From CAYYNQ01 sp964473105 (GTDB taxonomy: Bacteria > Sumerlaeota > Sumerlaeia > MVZB01): DNA of 51,028 nt. Below, piece after piece: positions 27,979 through 35,831 of the stretch (within the stretch, counting starts at the first letter, position 1; every line of letters starts with the position of its first letter). The position numbers and the translations under genes are program-made. A model generated the notes under the pieces. That model was not told where the DNA came from and did no database searches. It was given only the letters and a program-made list of their open reading frames with translations. The stretch covers positions 1 to 51,028 of the forward strand of contig CAYYNQ010000035.1 of NCBI GenBank assembly GCA_964473105.1, written 5' to 3'.

Positions 27979-28055
27979 CTGGGCGCTACTTTACAACACG
28001 CTGGAGTTCGGTTAGGATTTAAAGAACCCGATGCTACCGGGGGGGGTCTGAACCC

Positions 28056-29018
28056 GTGAATACTCCAATCCATAAGAAACGAGATCTTCGAACTGCGGCA
28101 GACTTGGGCCGGGATGAGATCCTCGAGATAATCCACCGGTCGGTCGAACTGAAATCGCGCCTGAAGAAAGGAGATCGCCCAGCGCTCTTGGATGGCCGTT
28201 GCCTGGCCATGATATTCCAAAAGCCGTCGCTGCGAACCCGAAGCACCTTCGACATTGGTATGTCTCAATTGGGCGGTCATGCAGTTTATCTTGGGCCAAA
28301 TGAGATTGGCCTTGGACAACGTGAATCCATATCTGACATCGCCCACAATCTCGAGCGCTGGTTCGATATGATCATGGCCAGAACGTTTTCCCAGAAACAC
28401 ATCAACCAACTCGCAGAATACAGCCGCATTCCGGTCATTAATGCCCTGTCGGACTTTGACCACCCCTGTCAGGCACTGACCGACGTGATGACATTGACAG
28501 AAAAGGCGGGAAAACTTGACGGCTTCAATCTGACCTACCTGGGTGATGGGAACAATGTATGTCATTCGCTGATGGTCATCTGCAGCCGGCTGGGTATGAA
28601 CCTGACCGTATCGACACCCCCGGGATATGAGCCGGATGCTTCCGTCACCAAACTGGTGCTCCAGACTGTCCGGAAACACGGCGGCAGAGTAGAATTTGTC
28701 GGTAATCCCACCAATGCAGTTGCCAATGCTCAGGCAATTTATACCGATGTATGGACTAGCATGGGACAGGAAGAGGAATCCCGAAAGCGGCTGGAGGATT
28801 TTTCCGCCTTCCAACTCAACACAGCACTACTGTCCAAGGCACCTGAGGGAGCAATGATTATGCATGACCTTCCGGCACATCGGGGTGAGGAGATCACCGA
28901 TGAGGTCATAGACTGCCGAAACTCCATCGTCTTCGACCAGGCGGAAAACAGACTGCATGCCCAGAAAGGATTGATGGTCTTCCTACACGAAGCCTGTCAG
29001 GCCAGAAGCCGTTGCTGA
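28056..29018 (+). CDS. argF: Ornithine carbamoyltransferase with a variant HCLP motif
   Basis: Converts carbamoyl phosphate and ornithine to citrulline in arginine synthesis. The carbamoyl-phosphate loop is SLRTR at 58-62 (usual form STRTR), HPCQ is at 136-139 and the ornithine loop SMG at 235-237. The HCLP motif reads HDLP at 270-273, so the cysteine that touches ornithine in characterised enzymes is Asp271. Everything else, including AHRGEEI and the 320-aa length, is normal for OTCase. The SMG loop argues against the acetylornithine or succinylornithine transcarbamylases. argD lies far off at 46 kb, so the pathway genes are scattered. dapF follows after 60 bases. Confidence 0.9.
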   Translation: MNTPIHKKRDLRTAADLGRDEILEIIHRSVELKSRLKKGDRPALLDGRCLAMIFQKPSLRTRSTFDIGMSQLGGHAVYLGPNEIGLGQRESISDIAHNLERWFDMIMARTFSQKHINQLAEYSRIPVINALSDFDHPCQALTDVMTLTEKAGKLDGFNLTYLGDGNNVCHSLMVICSRLGMNLTVSTPPGYEPDASVTKLVLQTVRKHGGRVEFVGNPTNAVANAQAIYTDVWTSMGQEEESRKRLEDFSAFQLNTALLSKAPEGAMIMHDLPAHRGEEITDEVIDCRNSIVFDQAENRLHAQKGLMVFLHEACQARSRC

Positions 29019-29078
29019 TCCCGTGTTTATGATTCGGGTTTCCAATTCCTTGCAACGAGTTCATGATTAAACCAGATA

Positions 29079-29933
29079 ATGAAACTTTACAAATACCATG
29101 CACTGGGCAACGATTATATCGTGATTGACCCGAAAGGTTTTGATCTGGAACTGACCCCGGAACGGGTTGAACGGATCTGTCATCGCAATTTTGGGTTTGG
29201 ATCCGACGGAATCCTCCTGGGGCCACTTGGATCGGGGCAGGATCCCTTTGTTCTCAAGATTTTCAATCCCGACGGCAGTGAAGCAGAGAAAAGCGGGAAT
29301 GGCCTGAGAATCTTTTCCCGTTATCTTCATGACAGGAAATTAGTCGACGAACAACCTTTTACAGTGCATACAACTGGCGGAAAAGTGCAGGCTCGTGTGC
29401 ATCCAGGAGGCGGGGTGGTCACGATCGAGATGGGGCGGGTCAGTTTCGATAGCAGGGATATTCCAGTTGTCGGCGAACCACGCGAAGTCATCAATGATCG
29501 CCTGAGCATAAAAGGGCAGGAAATTACCTATAGCGCGGCGACAATAGGAAACCCCCATTGTATTCTGGTGTGTCCTGATATTTCAAAAAATCAGGCGATG
29601 GATTTGGGGCCACTTCTAGAGATACACGAGAATTTCCCCAACCGGACAAACGTACAGTTCCTGAAAGTAATCGACCGGCAGAACATCCGTATCGAGATCT
29701 GGGAACGAGGTGCGGGATATACTCTGGCATCGGGCAGCAGTTCCAGCGCGGCGGCAGCTGTTGCACGCCAGCAGGGTTTGGTTGATGAAAACGTCACTGT
29801 ACACATGCCCGGGGGAGACCTGAAAATCAGGGTTACGGATGATTATTTCATCACGATGACAGGTCCCGTCACAAAGGTTGCAGACGGAATCCTGCACCCC
29901 GAAATTTTTCAAAACCGCACGGGTCTCGACTAA
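29079..29933 (+). CDS. dapF: Diaminopimelate epimerase homologue with both catalytic cysteines replaced by serine
   Basis: DapF interconverts LL- and meso-diaminopimelate for lysine and peptidoglycan, using two cysteines as base and acid. The fold signature is complete: HALGNDYIVID at the start, RNFGFGSDGIL, FNPDGSEAEKSGNGLR, the IGNPHC segment, NRTNVQF and WERGAGYTLASGS. However, the first catalytic position is Ser72 (AGC at 29292-29294) where other enzymes have Cys, and the second is Ser218 (TCG at 29730-29732) in LASGSSS where ACGTG is usual. Substrate-contact Asn, Glu and Arg residues look intact. It may be a working variant, an enzyme with different chemistry such as elimination, or a clade-specific form. 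Length (284 aa) is normal. Confidence 0.88.
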   Translation: MKLYKYHALGNDYIVIDPKGFDLELTPERVERICHRNFGFGSDGILLGPLGSGQDPFVLKIFNPDGSEAEKSGNGLRIFSRYLHDRKLVDEQPFTVHTTGGKVQARVHPGGGVVTIEMGRVSFDSRDIPVVGEPREVINDRLSIKGQEITYSAATIGNPHCILVCPDISKNQAMDLGPLLEIHENFPNRTNVQFLKVIDRQNIRIEIWERGAGYTLASGSSSSAAAAVARQQGLVDENVTVHMPGGDLKIRVTDDYFITMTGPVTKVADGILHPEIFQNRTGLD

Positions 29934-29954
29934 CCCGACACCCAAGACGTAGAG

Positions 29955-30644
29955 GTGCAACAAACAATGGAACACAGGGCCTTCAAACAATTATTCTGGG
30001 GCATCCTTTTGGCCCTGCTTGCCCCGCCCCTCAGTTTCCTGGGCTGGGCCCGGTTGAAGATTGATCAAGTTCCTGACGACATGATCAACTATCTCAACAT
30101 TAAGGGCATTATGCCCGGGGATGATACCGACTGGATCGTCAAAATCATTTTCCTGCTAACCGCGCTAGGGCTCGTCATTATCACGATCTCCCTGAAGAGA
30201 CTATCCAAGGCCTTCGAGGCCTTCGATGCAATCCGCTGGATCGCGGCTGCGAACGCCGGAATTGCATTTATCCTGGCATTTGGCAGCCGAGAAATAGTCA
30301 ATCAACGCCCCATTGGGCAGGTCAACCGCCATGCGTGGTTTCCGCTAGACCTTCTCCACTATCTGGCTACGGTCATTCTCCTCATCTCCATCTGCAAATT
30401 CATCATCATCTGGTGCGTACAAAACGACATGGATGAAATGGGCGGAAGAATTCTTGAAAAACAAAATTATTACCTGGCTTGGTTTGTGTCCGCAATGTTT
30501 CTGTTCTGCCTTGGGGTTCTCTTCCCCGGATTCTTTGCCGTGACCAGATGGGTCCTCATACCAACCGGACTGCTCTTGGCCTATCTGTTGGCCGCTGCGA
30601 TATCTGATCTATGCAGGCTTTTTGAACCTGAGGAAGAGTTCTAG
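29955..30644 (+). CDS. Membrane protein of unknown function (about five helices)
   Basis: A 229-aa protein with hydrophobic segments near residues 12-28, 63-80, 95-110, 135-155 and 175-215, separated by short charged loops, and an acidic C-terminus. No motif is recognised. It begins 21 bases after dapF and is probably in the same transcript. The next gene is convergent, 25 bases away. Confidence 0.65.
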   Translation: MQQTMEHRAFKQLFWGILLALLAPPLSFLGWARLKIDQVPDDMINYLNIKGIMPGDDTDWIVKIIFLLTALGLVIITISLKRLSKAFEAFDAIRWIAAANAGIAFILAFGSREIVNQRPIGQVNRHAWFPLDLLHYLATVILLISICKFIIIWCVQNDMDEMGGRILEKQNYYLAWFVSAMFLFCLGVLFPGFFAVTRWVLIPTGLLLAYLLAAAISDLCRLFEPEEEF

Positions 30645-30669
30645 ATGGATGTCATCCTCTGAAAATATT

Positions 30670-31128
30670 TCAGCGGATACAAGGGTCAAGCGGCTTTCTA
30701 CCAGTGTATCCGTCATGTATCCCGTGCCAAGCCACAATCTCAGGACCGTCACATAGCTCATAACAAAGCAGTATTTCATTATCTTGCCGATATCCCGGGA
30801 AATCGATTAGTCCACGCTGGATATCCTGAATGACAATTCCCCGACCACTCAAGTCCTCGAGCAACCCGCGGATCAATTGGACTCGGTCGCTGTCCTTCAA
30901 GCCTGCAAGTATCGGTCCCATGGCACCATCGTTGTTGTCCTCAAGACCCTTCATAGAGTGTCCGTTTCCATTTACGGGAAGCCTTGTAGGCTTGATGCCC
31001 GGAAAGGCAGGGCCCGGTTCTTTCATCAACTGATGAACCTTCGAGAAAATAGTCCGGACATGCGGCACAAGACCATTTGCCTCCACAAGTGTAAAATGTT
31101 TTTCAAACAGACTCATCGGCCGTTCCAT
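30670..31128 (-). CDS. DUF2203 family protein
   Basis: A 152-aa protein with the features of DUF2203: FTLVEANGLVPHVRTIFSKV at the start, then IVIQDIQRGLIDFPGYRQDNEILLCYELCDGPEIVAWHGIHDGYTGRKPLD at the end. The family has no known function and is found in many soil and uncultured bacteria. Here an insert of about 35 residues between the two halves (PGPAFPGIKPTRLPVNGNGH...) makes it longer than the usual ~120-130 aa. No cotranscribed neighbour is evident. Confidence 0.8.
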   Translation of the reverse strand: MERPMSLFEKHFTLVEANGLVPHVRTIFSKVHQLMKEPGPAFPGIKPTRLPVNGNGHSMKGLEDNNDGAMGPILAGLKDSDRVQLIRGLLEDLSGRGIVIQDIQRGLIDFPGYRQDNEILLCYELCDGPEIVAWHGIHDGYTGRKPLDPCIR

Positions 31129-31211
31129 ATAATGAGGGTAATCGTGATCCCGGTGAATTTCGTTCGTTGGGCTAGAAATATTTTCACGGCACTTCGAAAG
31201 CGGCCCCTAGA

Positions 31212-31237
31212 CCCATTCGGAACTTCCTCCGAGTGGG
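31212..31237. repeat. Strong hairpin upstream of the DUF2203 gene
   Basis: CCCATTCGG (31212-31220), an eight-base loop, CCGAGTGGG (31229-31237): nine pairs with one G-T wobble. It lies between the DUF2203 gene (84 bases away on the minus strand) and the NtrC remnant (plus). No T-run follows on either strand, so it is not a plain intrinsic terminator. Confidence 0.45.
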
Positions 31238-31270
31238 AGGGGAAGAAGGTCCGACTGAACATGTAAATGA

Positions 31271-32146
31271 CTCCCTTATATTATAGGGGAAGATTTCATT
31301 GTCAAGCCGTTCGATGTGGAAATGGTCGAAATCTGCATCCATAAAGTCATGGAAAAAAAGGATCTAAAAAAATATTTTGCCGGCCGGAAAACAAACTGGC
31401 TAAGCAAAACATGTGGATGAATTTTATAGGCGATTCACAAAGTTTCAAAAGGGTCCGCGAACAGATCGAGCAGGTGGGACCGACCGATCTCAACATACTG
31501 ATCCGTGGTGAAAGCGGGACTGGCAAAGATATCGTCGCGCGCATGATTCACCAGATATCGGACCGCAGCCGCGGGCCATTCGTGAAGGTAAACTGTGTAG
31601 CACTGCCACCCGACCTGCTTGAGAGTGAATTATTCGGCCATGAACGGGGCGCCTTTACGGGAGCTTATAAGTCAAAGCCGGGCAGGTTCGAGCTGGCTGA
31701 TAAGGGCACGGTTTTCCTCGACGAGATCGGGGAAATGGCAGAACCTGTCCATGGAAAATGAACATGCATTGATGAATTACCACTGGCCGGGTAACGTTCG
31801 CGAACTCGAAAGTCTTATGAAACGGGTGGTCATCTTTGGTGAGTCTGAGATCCGAAAACACATCAATAGTCATCGAAACGACATAATTACCGCATCAGAG
31901 ATCAATCCAAGGGGCATCATGAATCCATCCAATCTGCCCAATACTTTCTTTGAGGGAAAACGCCTGAAGGAAATCAATGATGAGGTCGCCGGAATCATCG
32001 AGAGACGAGCCATCCAGAAATCGCTTGGTGAACATGGCTGGAACCGGAAGAAAACAGCCAAGGATCTCGGCATCTCCTACCGATGCCTCCTCTACAAGAT
32101 ACAGCAATATAACCTGCAGAAGGAAAAGTCCTCACCTGCAACCTAA
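31271..32146 (+). pseudogene. Remnant of an NtrC-type sigma-54 response regulator
   Basis: Three pieces in two frames. At 31280-31400 a frame reads GEDFIVKPFDVEMVEICIHKVMEKKD, the C-terminus of a receiver domain; the rest of that domain is missing. After a shift near two seven-A runs (about 31353 and 31365) the next frame holds FIGDSQSFKRV, Walker A GESGTGKD, ELFGHERGAFTGA with the sigma-54 contact loop, and Walker B FLDEIGEM, ending at 31761. The other frame then resumes directly at ALMNYHWPGNVRELESLMKRV and ends with a Fis-type helix-turn-helix (KKTAKDLGISYRCLLYKIQQY) at 32146. About 100 residues holding the sensor and arginine-finger regions are deleted, so it cannot work as an ATPase. Confidence 0.9.
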
Positions 32147-32535
32147 CTTGAAATACATCCATATTGGGTCCATGCCAGAACATATTTCTGAAAAGATCGC
32201 GGTTTCGAAAACATAGGATCAGCAATGTTAATTTATCCGGTCGTATTTTCACTGGTGATTACAACGTATCATGATTAAGGATGCCGTTTCACCGATTGTG
32301 GGATAGTTGGAGCATGATTCAGCAGGGGTTAGTAAAACCAAGGCCACTGTGCGCGTTACATAAACAGCATGCTTTAACCTGAACTCAATTCCATTCCTCA
32401 AACTTGAATGTGAAATCCAGATATGTCATAATACTACGGATCCTAAATTTATTAATAGGGTTTCTGACTGCAGCGTTCGGGTACTTATAACAGCACACCG
32501 CCTAGCTCAACATATAACAATCGATCACGAATAAC
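32147..32535. other. Intergenic region, 389 bases, upstream of nhaA
   Basis: No gene-like frame. It holds the promoter candidate at 32404-32432 and a long untranslated leader of nearly 100 bases before the nhaA start. I looked for a recognisable sodium- or pH-sensing leader and did not find one that I could support. Confidence 0.5.
32404..32432 (+). promoter_or_regulatory. Promoter candidate for nhaA
   Basis: TTGAAT (32404-32409), a 17-base spacer, CATAAT (32427-32432), i.e. four and five of six consensus positions. The -35 overlaps an imperfect inverted repeat (TTCCATTC / GAATGTGAA with one bulge). The transcript would begin about 97 bases before the nhaA ATG. Confidence 0.4.
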
Positions 32536-33906
32536 ATGACCCCTAATAACCGATATAACCAGGACCATACGGGTATGATACCGGTCAAACCGATTGATCG
32601 GATCGTTGAGCCAATCACCCGATTCATACATATTGAGGCCAACAGCGGAAGTTTGCTTCTGATCACCACAATCGCAGCCTTGATCCTTGCCAACTCCCCT
32701 CTGTCCGAGAAGTTTCTTTCTATTTGGGGAATCAAGATGGGGTTTTCCATTGGTGATTTCGAAGTCAGGTATTCGTTGAGGACTTGGATTAACGATGGGC
32801 TTATGGCGATCTTCTTCTTCGTAATAGGACTCGAGGTCAAGCGTGAAATTGTGTTCGGTCAGTTAAGGGATCTTCGTTGCGCCGCGCTTCCTATTGCGGC
32901 GGCACTGGGTGGGATGATCGTGCCGGCAGGTATATATTTAATGTTTGTCCATGACGATGGGGCACAGCGCGGGTGGGGAATCCCGATGGCAACAGACATT
33001 GCATTTGTTTTCGGCTGTATAGCGATTCTTGGTTCGCGCATACCGCACGGACTGAGAATAATGCTGCTGACACTTGCCATTGCCGATGATATCGGGGCGA
33101 TCTTAGTCATCGCGCTGGGCTATTCATCGGGACTGAACACAAATGCCTTATTTTTGGGTTTGCTCGGAATCGGAGTTGTTTATATCTTCACCAAAATTGG
33201 CATCCACAGCATCCCGATCTATGCAGCGCTGGGAGTGCTTATCTGGTTTGCCTTCCATGAGTCCGGAGTACATGCGACAATTGCAGGTGTCATCATGGGT
33301 CTGCTGACACCAACCAGTACATATGTCAGCAAAGGTCTGTTCGGGAAGGTTCTGGAACGTACAAGTCAGGTGTTCGAGGGTGATGATTGGGACAATGTTC
33401 CGGACCGTGCGGCGAAAGTGCGTAGGTTCCAGTGGGTATCCCGGATGACCATTCCACCCGTGGAATATCTGCAGAGCCAACTGCATCCCTGGGTCAGCTT
33501 CTTCATCATGCCTGTCTTTGCGCTAGCCAATGCGGGGGTTGCCCTCGAGATGGCCGCCTTCACCAAGCCGATCTCGATCGCTGTCACCGCGGGCCTTCTG
33601 ATCGGCAAGCCCTTTGGAATTGTCCTGGCAAGTTGGTTGACTGTCCGGCTCGGACTGGGCCGTCTACCTGAAGGTGTCAATTGGTCCATGCTGTTCGGCG
33701 GGGGATTACTGGCAGGCATTGGTTTCACGATGGCCCTGTTTATTGCGGAACTGGCGCTGTCTGGCACAATGCTGACAACCGCCAAGGCTGGCATCCTGAT
33801 GGGCTCAGCCCTGTCGGCCATTTTAGGCATCCTATGGCTGCTACTTTGCTCAAAACCCGTGATTGAATCTGACAAAGTGGGGCCAGCAGCCTCTACATCC
33901 TCGTAA
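32536..33906 (+). CDS. nhaA: Na+/H+ antiporter NhaA
   Basis: NhaA expels sodium in exchange for protons across the inner membrane. The 456-aa protein has the family landmarks: NSPLSEKF, WINDGLMAIFFFVIGLEVKREI, PMATDIAFVFG, and the ion-binding aspartates Asp184-Asp185 in LAIADDIGAILVIALGY, then HESGVHATIAGVIMGL and the C-terminal GGGLLAGIGFTMALFIAELAL. About 11-12 membrane helices. It is longer than the E. coli protein, with an extended hydrophilic loop around residues 270-310, as in many environmental homologues. It is a single gene; the next gene is convergent. Confidence 0.96.
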   Translation: MTPNNRYNQDHTGMIPVKPIDRIVEPITRFIHIEANSGSLLLITTIAALILANSPLSEKFLSIWGIKMGFSIGDFEVRYSLRTWINDGLMAIFFFVIGLEVKREIVFGQLRDLRCAALPIAAALGGMIVPAGIYLMFVHDDGAQRGWGIPMATDIAFVFGCIAILGSRIPHGLRIMLLTLAIADDIGAILVIALGYSSGLNTNALFLGLLGIGVVYIFTKIGIHSIPIYAALGVLIWFAFHESGVHATIAGVIMGLLTPTSTYVSKGLFGKVLERTSQVFEGDDWDNVPDRAAKVRRFQWVSRMTIPPVEYLQSQLHPWVSFFIMPVFALANAGVALEMAAFTKPISIAVTAGLLIGKPFGIVLASWLTVRLGLGRLPEGVNWSMLFGGGLLAGIGFTMALFIAELALSGTMLTTAKAGILMGSALSAILGILWLLLCSKPVIESDKVGPAASTSS

Positions 33907-34071
33907 AGAAAGCCAAACGCACAAATCCTAAATCCATGCGGAAGGGCCGCAAGCAGGGCCTTATGTTATTTCACTACAGGAAACCACACCTGATTTGTTG
34001 CATCGGGAAGCCTTGGAATCTTTGATATTTCTTCTTCCCGGGATTTTGTATTATACCCGCCATACTTTAAA

Positions 34072-35823
34072 TCAATATGGGATCACATCGAGTCCCCGTT
34101 TCTCGATGTTGGGGTCGGCATCCATCATGCTCACCCCGTAGGAATCTAGAATCGTTGCCGTTGAACGTTCCAATTCTATCAACGCAACGTTGTAGTCCAC
34201 CACCGACCTTAGGTGGGTTGATTGGGAATTAGCCAAATCTTCTTGAAACTCCAGAACCTGGAATGCAGTTGAAATGCCGACCTCAAAACGTTTCTGTTCC
34301 GAACGTAGTTTCTCCTGCTCACTCCGCAGGGTTGTACCAGTCACATTGATTCGTTCCCGAGCTGTGCGCAGGGCCCTTAAGGCTAGGCGCACTTCCAGTG
34401 TGATTTGGTCGGCTGTCTCCTTCCTGATTTCCTTCGCCTGCTCAACAATCATCTCCGCTTGCCGCATCCGATGACGCGCCGACCGGTTTTGTAACGGGTA
34501 ACTAAAATCAAACCCAAACGACCAGTTGGAATGACGGCCAGTCGCATGATCCTGGAAACCCCCGTCATAATCACCATTTGTGGCGTTGGTATCAATACTG
34601 CTGACCAAATCAAGCGAGGGCTTTATATCATCCAAGGCAACCCGGAGATTCACCTCGCCCTGCCCTATATTAACATCCGCCCGCTGAAGTTCTGAACGTT
34701 TCTCCAGCGCGGTATCGATGGCAGTCTCCTGTTCAACGTCCACCTCACGCCATGCAAAGGGCTGGGAAGGCCGGATCTGTTGTTCCCACATGGGTGTTTG
34801 GGGATGAAGAAATATCATTTTTTTCAGCCCATCCTCAAAATCCCTCACGTTCTGCCGTGCACGGATCAAATCCTCACGCCGGGTTGCAGCGGCGGCCTCG
34901 GCCTGCAATACGTCCACAAGAGGAACCGTACCCACGTCATACTTGGCTTGATTGACACGTAACAGGTCCCGAGCCGCTGAGTGTGAAATCAACCTGACCT
35001 TATACTCCTCGATTGCCCCGGCAAGTTCCCAGTATGTCGTCAGAACATCCGCCAGGATATGCTCGACGGTTGACTGGAAATCGGCTGCTGATTCACGACG
35101 TTTGAGCTGCGCAATTTCAATCCCGGCCTCGGTGATTGAGGGACCCAGCCCCTTTAACAGTGGTTGCCGAAACTCCAGCGTGGTTCGGTGTGTATACTCC
35201 AGAAATTCCGCAGGCGCCAGAAAAGCGCGCATCCATTCACGGGCGACCCCATAGGCAAGCTTCAGTGAACCACCCGTCGGCAATAACTGCGTCAAGCTGA
35301 CATCGGTAAACCGGGTCCGTGCGCTAGCCGAGTCGTCGAAGGTGATAGTATTATTATCGATGCCGTCCTCCTCAATCCGCGCATAATCCAAGCTCAGTCC
35401 GACCAGCAGATCATATATGCCTCTGCTGACAGGGACCTCATAATCGGCAACCCTCATGTTGTAACCCTGAATCCGGATATTACGGTTGTTGGCAAGCGTT
35501 TCAAGAATGGTGTCCACAAGCGAAAGATCCGTGACGTTCGTATCGAAAAGGCGCGTCATCGATTCCGGAAGATTCTCGTAACCTAGCGCCTTCTCCGGAT
35601 CGATCTTGACCGGATCCACAATTACATCGCGATTCACATCGGCGACTGTTCGTTCAATGTCAGCAAGCGGCATAGGAGGTGTTACCTCAAAAACCGTTGG
35701 CTCCACCTGATACTGGGGAAGAACGTAGAGTGGCGTTGTCAGACACCCGGTCATGCAGACGATGATCAAGCCTGCAAGAAATCCGGGGATGATCGCTTGA
35801 TTTAATTGGAAATCATTCCTCAT
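34072..35823 (-). CDS. TolC-type outer-membrane factor with a lipoprotein signal
   Basis: A 583-aa outer-membrane efflux/secretion channel. The signal ends in lipobox MTGC (Cys27), so it should be lipid-anchored, as in the OprM group. Two TolC repeats are visible: the first around SLTQLLPTGGSLKLAYG...LEFRQPLLKG and the second around FDFSYPLQNRSARHRMRQAEM, each followed by long coiled coils (QTTLEVRLALRALRTARERINVTGTTLRSEQEKLRSEQKRFEVG). It follows the permease fusion gene by 8 bases. No membrane-fusion protein or RND/ABC pump is nearby, which is unusual for this family. Confidence 0.9.
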   Translation of the reverse strand: MRNDFQLNQAIIPGFLAGLIIVCMTGCLTTPLYVLPQYQVEPTVFEVTPPMPLADIERTVADVNRDVIVDPVKIDPEKALGYENLPESMTRLFDTNVTDLSLVDTILETLANNRNIRIQGYNMRVADYEVPVSRGIYDLLVGLSLDYARIEEDGIDNNTITFDDSASARTRFTDVSLTQLLPTGGSLKLAYGVAREWMRAFLAPAEFLEYTHRTTLEFRQPLLKGLGPSITEAGIEIAQLKRRESAADFQSTVEHILADVLTTYWELAGAIEEYKVRLISHSAARDLLRVNQAKYDVGTVPLVDVLQAEAAAATRREDLIRARQNVRDFEDGLKKMIFLHPQTPMWEQQIRPSQPFAWREVDVEQETAIDTALEKRSELQRADVNIGQGEVNLRVALDDIKPSLDLVSSIDTNATNGDYDGGFQDHATGRHSNWSFGFDFSYPLQNRSARHRMRQAEMIVEQAKEIRKETADQITLEVRLALRALRTARERINVTGTTLRSEQEKLRSEQKRFEVGISTAFQVLEFQEDLANSQSTHLRSVVDYNVALIELERSTATILDSYGVSMMDADPNIEKRGLDVIPY

Positions 35824-35831
35824 AGTCGAAA

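Noticed and set aside
30877..31266. Plus-strand frame opposite the DUF2203 gene
   Set aside because: The minus-strand DUF2203 protein has recognisable family features; this frame is its shadow.
33937..33962. Terminator after nhaA
   Set aside because: Two alternative small hairpins can form (TGCGG/CCGCA, or an imperfect AAGGGCC/GGGCCTT), but neither is long and no T-run follows.
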